Below, in pieces: positions 53,273 through 62,261 of a DNA stretch of 64,000 nucleotides (position 1 is its first letter; every line of letters begins with the position of its first letter). The stretch covers positions 26,423 to 90,422 of the forward strand of contig CAVCUP010000009.1 of the NCBI GenBank assembly GCA_963605405.1, given 5' to 3'. Made by a program: the position numbers and the translations under genes. This DNA comes from Paratractidigestivibacter sp963605405. GTDB taxonomy: Bacteria; Actinomycetota; Coriobacteriia; Coriobacteriales; Atopobiaceae. The notes under the pieces were generated by a model that was not told the DNA's origin, did no database searches, and saw only the letters and a program-made list of their open reading frames with translations.

Positions 53273-53941
53273 CTACCCCCTCGGCGAGAGAACGCTCACG
53301 AGCCGACGAGAATACCCACCCGTCTCGGCGATGTCGAGCATCGCGCGCGCCACGTCCTCGTACGTGGCGTAGCTCTCCCCCGCCTCATCGCGGCAAACGA
53401 TGCGCGAGCAATCCAGGCGCACCTCACCGGCCTCGCTCAGCGGCCCGTCCGCGTCGAAGACCAGGCTCGGCGTGACCATACACCAGTCGACGTCGCTCGC
53501 CTCGTCGAGTTTCCGCAGGCCAAGGGCACTGTGGCGAGAAATCGGCGCGAGTCGCTTGGAGTACCCCTCCTGTTCACATACGAGTTCCGTGCGCGACGCG
53601 TCCACGTATAGGCACCCCGACCCCGTGACGGCAACCACCCGTACGCCGTCCGCGCGCCCCAGCTCAAGGTATTTCTCGCAGGCCAACTCGTTCAACTCCG
53701 GCGCGTCCAGCCCGCTGCCGAAGCAGCTCACGAGCGCGTCGACGCCCGCAAGCTGTTCGGGCGCCATCGTAAAGAGGTCCATCTCCACGAGCTCGGCACG
53801 CGCATCGACCTTCTCCACAGCTGCGCAGACGTCGCGCACGGCCGCGACCGCGTCCCATCCGCGCTCAACGGCCTGCCTCACCACGCGTCGACCGAGGTTT
53901 CCCGACGCGCCCACGACGACGACCTTCATCCCGCTCATCAT
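53273..53941 (-). CDS. NAD(P)-binding (atypical SDR) oxidoreductase
   Basis: A 222-residue Rossmann-fold protein. The N-terminal MKVVVVGASGNLGRRVVRQAVERGW has the GxSGxxG nucleotide-binding loop of NAD(P)H-binding atypical short-chain dehydrogenases, of the YhfK/azoreductase-like group. The middle holds the SCFGSGLDAPELNEL and VVAVTGSGCLYVD segments. The start overlaps the stop of the GH43 gene by 4 bases (ATGATGA). GGAGG lies right at the junction, so the second Met (53938) may be used. It is probably co-transcribed with GH43. The substrate is unknown. Confidence 0.85.
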   Translation of the reverse strand: MMSGMKVVVVGASGNLGRRVVRQAVERGWDAVAAVRDVCAAVEKVDARAELVEMDLFTMAPEQLAGVDALVSCFGSGLDAPELNELACEKYLELGRADGVRVVAVTGSGCLYVDASRTELVCEQEGYSKRLAPISRHSALGLRKLDEASDVDWCMVTPSLVFDADGPLSEAGEVRLDCSRIVCRDEAGESYATYEDVARAMLDIAETGGYSRRLVSVLSPRG

Positions 53942-55428
53942 GCCTCCTTGCCAGCGCGCAGCTCGAACGCCGAGAAGCGCGCCGTCGCGTTGCCGCTCAC
54001 AAAAATGCCGTCAACGACACCCGTGTTCTGCGTCCCCGCGACCTCACACGTCACGTGCGAGGCGAGGGAGTCGCAGAGGAACTCGCCGTTCACATAGAAC
54101 GCGAACTTCTCGCCATCGCAAACCATCCGCAGCTCAACCGGCTCGCCGGGCTTTCCGCCGGCGAAGTGACTCTCATCGACGATGTCGCCCACGCGCCTAC
54201 GGACCACGAAGACATGCTCCCCGCCGCGCACCGCCGCAAATAGCGAGAGATGGTACGCGTTCGTGATGAGCGCCGCCACGCCCACCTCGTCGGACTCCCC
54301 GCCGCAATGAATCTCGGTCAGGACCGCGCGCACGTCCACGTCGAGCTCGGGCTGCCGAACCGCCCAGAAGCACGAGTCGCCGTCGTCCAGCCCGCGCCCA
54401 TTGCCACGAACCGTCAGCTCGCCGCCCTCGAACGCATAGCAGTCGCGGTTCTCCTCTCGCGGGCTCAGGACCCGCATCGGCATGGCGCGCTCGTCACCCA
54501 CACCCTCCATCGGCAGCGAGAAGTCCCAGCTCATGCGCGGCTCAGCGAGCTCTTGGTCGAACATCCTCTGCACACGCCCATCATAGGGGGCGCGCAGCCA
54601 GCCGTCGTCCGTCCACTCAACCGGCGTCAGCACCGTCTCTCGCCCAAGCAGGGATCGGTGGGCGCGTACCTCGCGCACACCAAGCGCCACCAGGTAATCC
54701 TTGCCATCAGGGCCGACGACCCAGTCGGAGTGCCCCGTGCGTTGGATCGGCTCGCGCGGCAGCTCGCGGTTCGTGGCCACCGGCCCCAGGGGCGAGGGCT
54801 CGAACGGCCCCCAGACGCTCCGCCCGCGCATAAGCGTGACCATATGCCCCTCACGCGTGCCGCCCTCGGCGAGCAACAGGTAATGCCACCCGTCGCGCAC
54901 CCACATGTGCGGCCCCTCGGCGTCACGGCCGCCGCAACCGCGGGTCAGCAAGCGCGGGCCGTCGAGGACCTTGCCCGTCTTGCCGTCGATCTCGACCTGG
55001 AAAATCTCCCCCCTGCCCGCGTACTGGAAATACGTGCGACCGTCTTCCCAGTACAGGGAGGGGTCGATGCCCATCACGTCCACGTAGACCGGATCCGACC
55101 AGGGCCCCGCGGGGTCGGTGGCCGTCACGAAGAAGTTCTTGAACGATCCCGGCAGCGCAACCGTCACGACCACGTAGAACGTTCCCTCGTGGTAGCGGAT
55201 CGTCGGCGCAAAGACGCCGTCGGATGCCCTGGCGCCCATGAGGTCGAGCTGGCTCTTGCGCGTGAGCACGTGGCCGACTTGCTCCCAGTTAACCAGGTCG
55301 CGGCTGCGGTGGATAGGGATGCCCGGCACATACTCGAACGTGGAGTTGACCAGGTAATACACGCCGTCGACGCAACAGATGGACGGGTCGGGGTACAAGC
55401 CGCGCAGCAGCGGGTTCTCGAATTTCAT
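53938..55428 (-). CDS. GH43 beta-xylosidase / alpha-L-arabinofuranosidase
   Basis: A 496-residue cytosolic glycosidase (no signal peptide). The five-bladed propeller starts MKFENPLLRGLYPDPSICCVDGVYYLVNSTF, with the general base Asp in YPDPS. The pKa-modulating Asp is in MGIDPSLYWEDGRTYF and the general acid Glu in GGRDAEGPHMWVRDG. A C-terminal beta-sandwich (about 310-490) is typical of the XynB-like subfamily. It would release xylose or arabinose from imported xylo-oligosaccharides. It is next to a PTS EIIBC and an AraC regulator and likely belongs to that unit. Confidence 0.92.
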   Translation of the reverse strand: MKFENPLLRGLYPDPSICCVDGVYYLVNSTFEYVPGIPIHRSRDLVNWEQVGHVLTRKSQLDLMGARASDGVFAPTIRYHEGTFYVVVTVALPGSFKNFFVTATDPAGPWSDPVYVDVMGIDPSLYWEDGRTYFQYAGRGEIFQVEIDGKTGKVLDGPRLLTRGCGGRDAEGPHMWVRDGWHYLLLAEGGTREGHMVTLMRGRSVWGPFEPSPLGPVATNRELPREPIQRTGHSDWVVGPDGKDYLVALGVREVRAHRSLLGRETVLTPVEWTDDGWLRAPYDGRVQRMFDQELAEPRMSWDFSLPMEGVGDERAMPMRVLSPREENRDCYAFEGGELTVRGNGRGLDDGDSCFWAVRQPELDVDVRAVLTEIHCGGESDEVGVAALITNAYHLSLFAAVRGGEHVFVVRRRVGDIVDESHFAGGKPGEPVELRMVCDGEKFAFYVNGEFLCDSLASHVTCEVAGTQNTGVVDGIFVSGNATARFSAFELRAGKEA

Positions 55429-55507
55429 GGGACCTCTCTTCTTAAGATATGGACAGATGCCGGGACGCCCGCAAAAGACGTCCCGGCAGGAAGAATCGCT
55501 CCGGGGG

Positions 55508-56884
55508 CTAGGCTTCTTCGACCATCGAGTCGTCGAAGCCCCAGAAGTAGGTGGCCACCGCCGTCCCGATAAGGCCGACCATGGCGGCCGTCACCGTGAG
55601 GACGCCGTTTCCGAAGACGGCGAGCGCAGGCAGGGTGATCAGGCTCGTGGTCATGATGCCCGGGAAGCCGACGTTCGCGAAGCTCATGATCAGGCCGCCG
55701 ATGCCTGTGGTAATGCAGCAGATAATGAACGGCTTCTTGTACTTGAGGGTCACGCCATACACGCCCGGCTCGGTGATGCCGCCCACAATGGCGGAGAACG
55801 CGGCGCCGCCGGCAACCTCCTTGACCTTAGCGTTGCGCGTCTTGAGGAAGACGGCGAGGCAGGCGCCCATGGTGGCGAAGTTCGACGCGATCGTGATGGG
55901 AGAGAAGGAGTCGGCGCCCAGGGTCGAGATTTGCTGAATCGCAATGGGGATAAAGCCCCAGTGCAAGCCAAAGACAATCGTGATGGGCCACAGCAGGCCG
56001 AGGACGCAGCCGGCAACGGGCGGGCAGAGCGCGAAGGCCCACTGGTAGGCCTCGGCCATGTAGACGCCCGCGTAGTAAGTGAGCGGCCCGATGACGAGCA
56101 GGCTCACGGGGAAGGCGACGACCACGGTAAGCAGCGGGGTCACGATCATGTCGAGAACCTCGGGCACGAGCCTGTGGATAAGCTGCCCCAGGCGAGAGAC
56201 GAACCAAGCCACGACGATGGCGGGGATGACCGTGGAGGTGTAGTCGATCATCGTCACCGGGATAAAGCCAAAGAGGCTCATCACCTTCGTGGTGAGGAAG
56301 TCGGGGATGAGGTCGGGGTAGATCATGGCCGCGACCACGGCAAAGACAACGAACTTGTTGCCCTTGAACTTCTCGGCGGCGCTCACGGCCAAGGCGAGCG
56401 GCAGGTAATAGAAGAACGCCTGCGCAAGGGCATAATAGAGCAGGTAAGTGTCCGACTCGGCGGAAAGAACCCCGCATGTCGTGCAGAGAACCAGGATGCC
56501 CTTGAGGATGCCGACGGCGCCAAGACCGCCGATGATGGGGAGAAACACGCCCGAGATCGTGTCGATGAGCATGTTGAACGGGTTCTTCTTGCCTGCTGGG
56601 GCGTCTTCGGCGTCGACCTCGCCCGCGCCAAGGAGATTGAACTGGGCGACGGCCGCGTTATAGACCTTCTCGACCGAAGTGCCGATGACGGCCTGGTACT
56701 GGCCGCCCGCCACGACCACGTTGATCACGCCCTCGCACTTGCCGAGCGCGTCGACGTCGGCCTTGGACTCGTCCTTAAGAACGAAGCGCAGACGCGTCAT
56801 GCAGTGCATGACCTTGGAGATGTTCTCCGCACCGCCCACCTTCTCCACGATGTCGCGTGCCATCTTGTCGTAATCTTTGGCCAT
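55508..56884 (-). CDS. PTS sugar transporter EIIBC (beta-glucoside/sucrose type)
   Basis: A 458-residue phosphotransferase permease. The start at 56884 (MAKDYDKMARDIVEKVGGAEN) follows GGGAGAAGGG; 12 upstream codons are rejected. The EIIB domain (about 1-75) carries the phosphorylated Cys C28 in VMHCMTRLRFVLKD. A linker with GKKNPFNMLIDTISGVFLPIIGGLGAVG leads into EIIC (about 100-455), with ten or so helices and the PTS signature SAIVGGITEPGVYGVTLKYKKPF. There is no EIIA domain, so phosphate must come from a separate EIIA. The sugar is unknown; neighbours suggest a beta-linked glucose or xylose disaccharide. Confidence 0.9.
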   Translation of the reverse strand: MAKDYDKMARDIVEKVGGAENISKVMHCMTRLRFVLKDESKADVDALGKCEGVINVVVAGGQYQAVIGTSVEKVYNAAVAQFNLLGAGEVDAEDAPAGKKNPFNMLIDTISGVFLPIIGGLGAVGILKGILVLCTTCGVLSAESDTYLLYYALAQAFFYYLPLALAVSAAEKFKGNKFVVFAVVAAMIYPDLIPDFLTTKVMSLFGFIPVTMIDYTSTVIPAIVVAWFVSRLGQLIHRLVPEVLDMIVTPLLTVVVAFPVSLLVIGPLTYYAGVYMAEAYQWAFALCPPVAGCVLGLLWPITIVFGLHWGFIPIAIQQISTLGADSFSPITIASNFATMGACLAVFLKTRNAKVKEVAGGAAFSAIVGGITEPGVYGVTLKYKKPFIICCITTGIGGLIMSFANVGFPGIMTTSLITLPALAVFGNGVLTVTAAMVGLIGTAVATYFWGFDDSMVEEA

Positions 56885-56938
56885 GAGAATCCCTTCTCCC
56901 TTATGTGTGATTGTCATCACCCTGCTTTAGCTGCTAGA

Positions 56939-56966
56939 TTACCTAGGTAAAATAACTTTTTATATG
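56939..56966. promoter_or_regulatory. Palindrome and promoter between the PTS and AraC genes
   Basis: TTACCTAGGTAA (56939-56950) is a perfect 12-bp palindrome, followed by an AT-rich TAAAATAACTTTTTATAT stretch resembling a -10 region. It lies between the divergent PTS (start 56884) and AraC genes and is a likely AraC binding site. Confidence 0.6.
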
Positions 56967-57023
56967 TCCAAAGCACGTATGTTGATTGACCAAACCACAG
57001 GTCGGAAAGATGGGGGCGCCAGC

Positions 57024-58007
57024 ATGGCACGCGGAGATCAGCTCGAGCGGCTCTTCGAGATCAATCAGCGAGAGCGCCGCTACCTCAAGGATCCCGAGGA
57101 CTTTGCCGACCTGCCCTTCCAGTGGCGGCGCATCCGCGGGCGCGACGTGCGCTACATCCCGCTCAACGCGAACGAGGTCTTCGCAACGGGGTCGACGCCG
57201 CTCTTTAGCATCAAACGCCACGCCCGCTACCAGCGCTTTCCCGAGCACTGCCACGACGGCGTGGAGTTCAACTATATGTATAGGGGAACTTGCCGGCAGG
57301 TGGTCAACGGCAACGCGATCGTGCTGGAAGAAGGCCAAACGCTGCTTCTCTCCAACGACACGGTCCATACGGTCCTGCCCCTGGGCGACGACGACATCCT
57401 GCTCAATCTCAACGTGAACCCGCGTTACCTCATCGAGGGCGTGCTCGGCAGGCTTTCCGGGGAGAGCATCGTCTCGCAGTTCCTCGTCGATTCGCTCGAG
57501 CTCTCCATGAGCCACGAGAGCTCCCTGCTCTTCCCCTCGCAAGAGAACCGCTGCCTTCGCACCTACGTGGAGAACCTGCTCTGCGAGTGGGCGCGTCCCA
57601 GCGCCATGGCGCGCGACATTGCGGAGAGCCTCTTTGTGCTGTTCATCTCGGAACTCGTGGTCACCTACCAAGAAGCGCAAGTCGAGGACGGCGGCGCGGC
57701 GGGAACCGCGCTGCCCATCCTGCAGTACCTCGAGCACCACTACACAGACTGCACGCTTGAGGGGACAGCAGAGCGCTTCTCGCTCAACCCGACGTATATG
57801 TCGGCACTGCTCAAGGAGAAGGTCGGGCTGAACTACCGCGAGCTCGTGCAGCATCTGCGCCTATCGGCGGCAGAGCGGCTGCTCAAGACGACGAACCTGC
57901 CGGTGAGCGAGATCGCTCGCCAGGTCGGCTACGAAAACGTATCGTTCTTCTACCGAATCTTCGAGCGCCGCCGCGGGTGCAAGCCGGGCGAGTACCGGCA
58001 TGAATAA
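57024..58007 (+). CDS. AraC-family transcriptional regulator
   Basis: A 327-residue regulator. The start is uncertain: the frame opens at 56964, but that codon lies within the promoter-like sequence, so MARGDQLERLFEINQRERR at 57024 is preferred. The N-terminal cupin-like sensor domain (about 55-150) has FPEHCHDGVEFNYMYRG (metal/sugar-site His). The C-terminal double helix-turn-helix (about 225-325) includes TLEGTAERFSLNPTYMSALLKEKVGLNYRELVQHLRL and LPVSEIARQVGYENVSFFYRIFERRRGCKPGEYR, an intact AraC signature. It is divergent from the PTS/GH43 operon, so it is probably its activator. Confidence 0.88.
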   Translation: MARGDQLERLFEINQRERRYLKDPEDFADLPFQWRRIRGRDVRYIPLNANEVFATGSTPLFSIKRHARYQRFPEHCHDGVEFNYMYRGTCRQVVNGNAIVLEEGQTLLLSNDTVHTVLPLGDDDILLNLNVNPRYLIEGVLGRLSGESIVSQFLVDSLELSMSHESSLLFPSQENRCLRTYVENLLCEWARPSAMARDIAESLFVLFISELVVTYQEAQVEDGGAAGTALPILQYLEHHYTDCTLEGTAERFSLNPTYMSALLKEKVGLNYRELVQHLRLSAAERLLKTTNLPVSEIARQVGYENVSFFYRIFERRRGCKPGEYRHE

Positions 58008-58008
58008 A

Positions 58009-58047
58009 CGGGCGAAGGGGCCGCGACTTCGCCTGCCCCTTCGCCCG
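58009..58047. terminator. Bidirectional terminator after the AraC gene
   Basis: A perfect 13-bp stem (58009-58021 with 58035-58047) with a 13-base loop between the convergent ends of the AraC gene (58007) and the dehydratase gene (58069). Confidence 0.75.
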
Positions 58048-58068
58048 CCGCCTTATCGGCTCCGCGCG

Positions 58069-59847
58069 CTACTCCATGTAGCCGCCCTTGATCGCGGAAA
58101 CCGCGTGCTGGCAGAAGAACTTGAGCACACCGTCCTCGTAACGGGGCGCCGGCGCCTTCCACGCTGCGCGGCGCTCGGCGAGAACCGCCTCGATCTCCTC
58201 GGCGGTCTTCTCCTCGCCGGCGATTCCGCAAATCTCCAGCACACGCCCCGGGATGTCGATACGGATGAGGTCGCCCTCCTCCACCAGGGCAATCGGGCCG
58301 CCGTCGGCCGCCTCAGGCGAGACATGCCCGATGGCCGGGCCCTTCGAGGCGCCGGAGAAGCGCCCATCGGTAATGAGCGCGATGCTCGCCCCCAGCTTGG
58401 GATCGCTCGCGATAGCCTCGGTCGTGTAGAACATCTCGGGCATGCCGGAGCCCTTGGGTCCCTCATAACGGATGATCACCGCATCGCCCGGCTCGACCTC
58501 GTGCGTGAGCACCGCGTGAATGGCGTCCTCCTCGCAATCGAACGGACGCGCGCGCAGCGTGGCCTGGAACATCTCGCGCGGGACCACGGTGTGCTTGACC
58601 ACGGCGCCCTCGGGAGCGAGGTTGCCGTGCAGGATGGCGATGGAGCCGTCCGTGCCGAAGGGGTCGTCGAAGGGACGGATCACGTCCTCGCGCTTAAGGC
58701 CCCACTTGGCGAGATTCGCCTCGCACTTCTCGTAGTAGCCGCTCGCGCGCAGCTCGTCGAGGTTCTCGCCCAGGGTCTTGCCCGTCACGGTCATCACGTC
58801 GAGATGCAGCATAGAGCGGATCTCCTCCATGATGCGCGGCACGCCGCCGGCATAGTAGAAGAACTGCGCGGGCCACTCGCCGGCCGGGCGAATGTTCAGC
58901 AGGTAGTGGGCGCCGCGGTGCAGGCGGTCGAAGTCGTCGGCAGAAATCTCGACGCCGAACTCGCGCGCGATCGCGGGGATGTGGAGCAGCGAGTTGGTGG
59001 AGCCCGAGATGGCGCCGTGGACCATGATCAGGTTCTCGAAGGCCTCGCGGGTGACGATGTCGCGCGGGCAGAGATTGTGCTCCGAGAGCCAGAGCGCCTG
59101 ACGACCGGCCGCTCGAGCGGCTTCTCGCAGGTCGGCGCTAGTTGCGGGAAGAAGCGCCGAGCCGGGAAGCGCCAGGCCGAGAGCCTCGGCCGTGACCTGC
59201 ATGGTCGAGGCCGTGCCCATGAAGGAGCACGCGCCGCACGAGGGGCACGCGTTGTGCTCGGCGAACATAAGCTCCTCGTGGCTGATCTCGCCGCGCTCGT
59301 AACGGGCGCTGATGGCGCCGAGCTGCTCCAGGGTAAGAAGGTCGGGGCCCGCGTCCATAACGCCGCCGGTGACCACGATGGACGGGATGTTAATGCGCCC
59401 GAGGGCCATGAGGTTCGCGGGCAGCCCCTTATCGCAGCTGGCCACGAAGACGCCGGCGTCGAACGGCGTGGCCTTAGCGTGGATCTCGATCATGTTGGCG
59501 ATGGCATCGCGGCTCGGCAGCGAGTAGTTGATGCCGTCGTGGCCCTGGGCCTCGCCGTCGCAGATATCGGTGCAGAAGTAGCGCGCGCCGTGGCCGCCCG
59601 CCTCGGCGACGCCCGCGCGGACCTCCTCGACGAGCTCGAAGAGACCGGCGCTGCCGGGGTGCGAGTCGCCGGCCGTGGACTCGATGATGACCTGCGGCTT
59701 GTCGAGGTCCTCAATGCTCCAGCCGGAGCCGAGGCGCAGGGGGTCCATCTCGGGGCTGATCTTGCGGAACTTGCCCGAGCGCGGCTGCAGGCGGCTCGCG
59801 AGCTCGGCGGCGTCCTTCTCGATTTGGGCTGCGGTGGTGTTCTCCAT
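58069..59847 (-). CDS. IlvD/Edd-family dehydratase, probable sugar-acid dehydratase
   Basis: A 592-residue iron-sulfur dehydratase. AGGAGAGG precedes the ATG. The order FCTDICDGEAQGHDGINYSLPSRD (C92, C96), VASCDKGLPANLMALGRINIPSI (C138) and CPSCGACSFMGTASTMQVTAEALGL (C201, C204, C207) matches the YjhG/YagF branch, which acts on D-xylonate-type sugar acids. The GTASTM form is that of sugar-acid dehydratases; IlvD has a TANSM-like form. In place of the usual first IlvD cluster Cys region there is STAGDSHPGSAG. It is downstream of a GntP permease gene in one operon, as yjhF-yjhG in E. coli. Dihydroxyacid dehydratase activity cannot be excluded but is less likely. Confidence 0.82.
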   Translation of the reverse strand: MENTTAAQIEKDAAELASRLQPRSGKFRKISPEMDPLRLGSGWSIEDLDKPQVIIESTAGDSHPGSAGLFELVEEVRAGVAEAGGHGARYFCTDICDGEAQGHDGINYSLPSRDAIANMIEIHAKATPFDAGVFVASCDKGLPANLMALGRINIPSIVVTGGVMDAGPDLLTLEQLGAISARYERGEISHEELMFAEHNACPSCGACSFMGTASTMQVTAEALGLALPGSALLPATSADLREAARAAGRQALWLSEHNLCPRDIVTREAFENLIMVHGAISGSTNSLLHIPAIAREFGVEISADDFDRLHRGAHYLLNIRPAGEWPAQFFYYAGGVPRIMEEIRSMLHLDVMTVTGKTLGENLDELRASGYYEKCEANLAKWGLKREDVIRPFDDPFGTDGSIAILHGNLAPEGAVVKHTVVPREMFQATLRARPFDCEEDAIHAVLTHEVEPGDAVIIRYEGPKGSGMPEMFYTTEAIASDPKLGASIALITDGRFSGASKGPAIGHVSPEAADGGPIALVEEGDLIRIDIPGRVLEICGIAGEEKTAEEIEAVLAERRAAWKAPAPRYEDGVLKFFCQHAVSAIKGGYME

Positions 59848-59933
59848 GGTTCCTCTCCTATCGAATATGGGTGTTTACCAGCGGTTGGTTCGAATTTATG
59901 GTTGCGTGAACGAGGCTTGTTAGGGCCCAGTGC

Positions 59934-61295
59934 TTACGCAAACAGCGAGATAAGAAGCGCGCACGCCAGGCCGGAAAGGCCGATGATCGTCTCCATGACG
60001 GTCCAGGAACGCAGCGTGGTCTTCTCGTCGATCTCCAGGAACGACGAGCACATCCAGAAGCCGGCGTCGTTCACGTGAGAAAGCGCGGTCGCTCCGCCGC
60101 AGATGGCCAGGCCGATGGCGGCGCGCATGAGGACCGAGGCGCCGGAGACAGCGGGCATGGCGGCCATGATGCCCGAGGCCATGGTCATGGCCACGATCGA
60201 GCTGCCGACGGAGGCGCGCACCAGGACGGCAATGAGGAAGCCGACCACCACGAGCGGAAGCGGGCTGCTCTCGAGCAAAGGCCCGATGATTTGACCCAGC
60301 CCGCAGTCCTGCAACATCCAGCGGATCACGCCGCCGCACGCGATGACGAGCAAAATCATGCCCACGGGCTTAAGCGAGCGGTCGGCCAGGGCCTTGAGCT
60401 CCGCACCCGTGTAGCCGCGGCGCGCGCCCAGCAGGTACATGGCCACGAGGGTTGCCACGGTGAGCGCCACGAACGGCTTGCCGAGAAACGCGAGGACATC
60501 CGCAAACTCGGCGGGCATAGGCACGTACGACGAGAGGGTGCCGAGCAGGATCAAGACGAGCGGAGCCAGCACGATGGCGAGGACCATGCCGAAGGAAGGC
60601 GGCTCCTTCTCGTCGCCAGATCCCTCGGCAGCGGCCACATGCTCGGGGACAGCGGCAAAGATGCGCCTGCCGACGTTGCGGCCCCAGAGCACACCCGCGA
60701 CGGCCATAGCCACGAAGGCGGTGGGCACGCCGACCAGGATCATGGTCCCGAGGTCGACGTTCAGGGTGCCGGCTACGAGCACGGAACCCGCCGACGGCGG
60801 CACGAACGCATAGCCCGAAGCCAGGCCGGCGAGAAGCGCGATGCCGTAGTAGAGCGTGGACTTCTTGGTCTGGGAGGCGACGCTGAAGGCGAGCGGGATA
60901 AGCACGACGACGCCCGCCTCGAAGAAGACCGTGGTGCCGATGACCAGGCCCGTTATGCCCAGGGCCCAGCTCGAGTGCCCCTGGCCGAACTTCTCGATGA
61001 AGGTCGAGGCGATTTTCTTCGCGCCGCCGCTCTCCTCGAGAATCTGGCCGAACATCGAGCCCAGGCCGATGAGCAGCGCGATATTCTGCAGGGTGGTGCC
61101 CACGCCTTTGGTCACCGTGGTGGCCACGAGCTCGAGCGGCATGCCGGCGCCGATGCCGATAAACAGCGCCGAGACCATCATCGAGAGCACCGGGTGGAGC
61201 TTGAGCTTGATGATGAGCGCGAGCAGCAGCGCGATGCCCAGGACCGCCGAGACGACCAGGCGCGTGGGATCCGCCAAATACGTTGGGTCTGCCAT
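59934..61295 (-). CDS. GntP-family gluconate / sugar-acid permease
   Basis: A 453-residue membrane symporter with about 12 hydrophobic helices. Family motifs are LKLHPVLSMMVSALFIGIGAGMP, LLIGLGSMFGQILEESGGA, GTTVFFEAGVVVLIPLAFSVASQT, YAFVPPSAGSVLVAGTLNVDLG and, late, SHVNDAGFWMCSSFLEIDEKTTLRSWTVMETIIGL. GGAGAGG precedes the start. It imports gluconate or related aldonates with protons. It is co-transcribed with the sugar-acid dehydratase 86 bases downstream, and divergent from a FadR-type regulator with repeated operator-like sites between them. Confidence 0.93.
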   Translation of the reverse strand: MADPTYLADPTRLVVSAVLGIALLLALIIKLKLHPVLSMMVSALFIGIGAGMPLELVATTVTKGVGTTLQNIALLIGLGSMFGQILEESGGAKKIASTFIEKFGQGHSSWALGITGLVIGTTVFFEAGVVVLIPLAFSVASQTKKSTLYYGIALLAGLASGYAFVPPSAGSVLVAGTLNVDLGTMILVGVPTAFVAMAVAGVLWGRNVGRRIFAAVPEHVAAAEGSGDEKEPPSFGMVLAIVLAPLVLILLGTLSSYVPMPAEFADVLAFLGKPFVALTVATLVAMYLLGARRGYTGAELKALADRSLKPVGMILLVIACGGVIRWMLQDCGLGQIIGPLLESSPLPLVVVGFLIAVLVRASVGSSIVAMTMASGIMAAMPAVSGASVLMRAAIGLAICGGATALSHVNDAGFWMCSSFLEIDEKTTLRSWTVMETIIGLSGLACALLISLFA

Positions 61296-61306
61296 ATCCT
61301 CTCCAA

Positions 61307-61497
61307 TTCATCAGACCTTTGCAATTCGTCTGATGACTATAGGCTTTAGAGAGGTCATCTGACCTTTAAACGAGTAAATTGGCCCGAATTCATCTGATAA
61401 ATCCCGCGAACGGTAGCGAAATCAGAGGTAAACGGCAAAGAGCGTGAGCACGGAGGCGCTCCACTTACCATCAATCCTCTACAATGCATCTGATGAC
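61307..61497. promoter_or_regulatory. Cluster of TCATCTGATGA-like operator sites
   Basis: Five related sites lie between gntP and the FadR-type gene: TTCATCAGACC (61307-61317), CGTCTGATGACT (61328-61339), GGTCATCTGACC (61353-61364, palindromic), TTCATCTGATAA (61389-61400) and GCATCTGATGAC (61486-61497). The last one is 20 bases before the regulator start. The recurring core ATCTGATGA/TCATCAGA suggests cooperative binding and autoregulation by the FadR-type protein. Confidence 0.75.
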
Positions 61498-61516
61498 TTA
61501 CGAGCAAGGAGCACCC

Positions 61517-62206
61517 ATGCCCAAGGACCAAGGCCTGCCCGAGAAACTCGCCGACAAGATAATCCAGCTCATCCTCGACGAAGGCCTCGAGCAGGGCGAC
61601 CGCCTCCCTAACGAGGCTATCCTCGTCGAGCGTCTCGGGGCAGGTCGCAGCTCCGTGCGCGAGGCCGTCAAGCTCCTGCAATCGCGCAACATCGTCCGCG
61701 TGCGCCAGGGCTCCGGCACCTACGTGGCCTCCAACCCCGGCGTGGTGGAGGACCCTCTCGGCTTCACGTTCATCGACGACAAACGCCGCCTCGCCCACGA
61801 CCTGCTCGAGGTCCGTTTTATGATCGAGCCCGAGATGGCGAGAATGGCCGCCGAGCACGCGACCCCTGAACAGGTAGCCCGCATAACCGAGCTCTGCAAC
61901 GAATCCGAGCGCCTAGCGGAGTCCGGCGAGGATTACTCCGAGGCCGACACCGAGTTCCACAGCGCCGTGGCCCAGGCCAGCGGCAACCTCGTGGTCCCGC
62001 GTCTCATGCCCATCCTCAAGGCCTCGGTCCCGCTCTTCATCGACGTCACCGGCCGTAAGCTCGTCGCCGAGACCATCCGCACGCACCGAGGCGTTGCCGA
62101 CGCCATCGCCGCCCACGACGGTACGGCAGCCCACGACGCCATGTACCTGCACCTCGTCTACAACCGCAACGCCATCGCCCAACTCGCCGCCCGCGACGAG
62201 CAATAG
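61517..62206 (+). CDS. GntR-family regulator, FadR subfamily
   Basis: A 229-residue regulator. The start at 61517 (MPKDQGLPEKLADKIIQLILD) follows AAGGAG by 5 bases; the longer frame lies in operator sequence. The winged helix-turn-helix (about 5-70) has LEQGDRLPNEAILVERLGAGRSSVREAVKLLQSRNIVRVRQGSGTYVA, the GntR hallmark. The all-helical FCD ligand domain (about 80-225) has the metal-binding pattern DTEFHSAVAQASGN and ETIRTHRGVADAIAAHD. It is probably a repressor of the divergent gluconate/sugar-acid operon, released by the sugar acid. Confidence 0.93.
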   Translation: MPKDQGLPEKLADKIIQLILDEGLEQGDRLPNEAILVERLGAGRSSVREAVKLLQSRNIVRVRQGSGTYVASNPGVVEDPLGFTFIDDKRRLAHDLLEVRFMIEPEMARMAAEHATPEQVARITELCNESERLAESGEDYSEADTEFHSAVAQASGNLVVPRLMPILKASVPLFIDVTGRKLVAETIRTHRGVADAIAAHDGTAAHDAMYLHLVYNRNAIAQLAARDEQ

Positions 62207-62261
62207 GCCCCGCGCCACACCCAGAATCAATCTCCAAGCTGGCGCAACATCAAGGCATGAT

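Noticed and set aside
56964..57023. Longer start for the AraC regulator at 56964
   Set aside because: The codon lies in AT-rich promoter-like sequence next to a palindrome and has no Shine-Dalgarno; the start at 57024 is preferred, though not certain.
58069..59847. Dihydroxyacid dehydratase ilvD of branched-chain synthesis
   Set aside because: Motifs and the GntP/FadR neighbourhood fit a sugar-acid dehydratase better, although ilvD activity is not ruled out.
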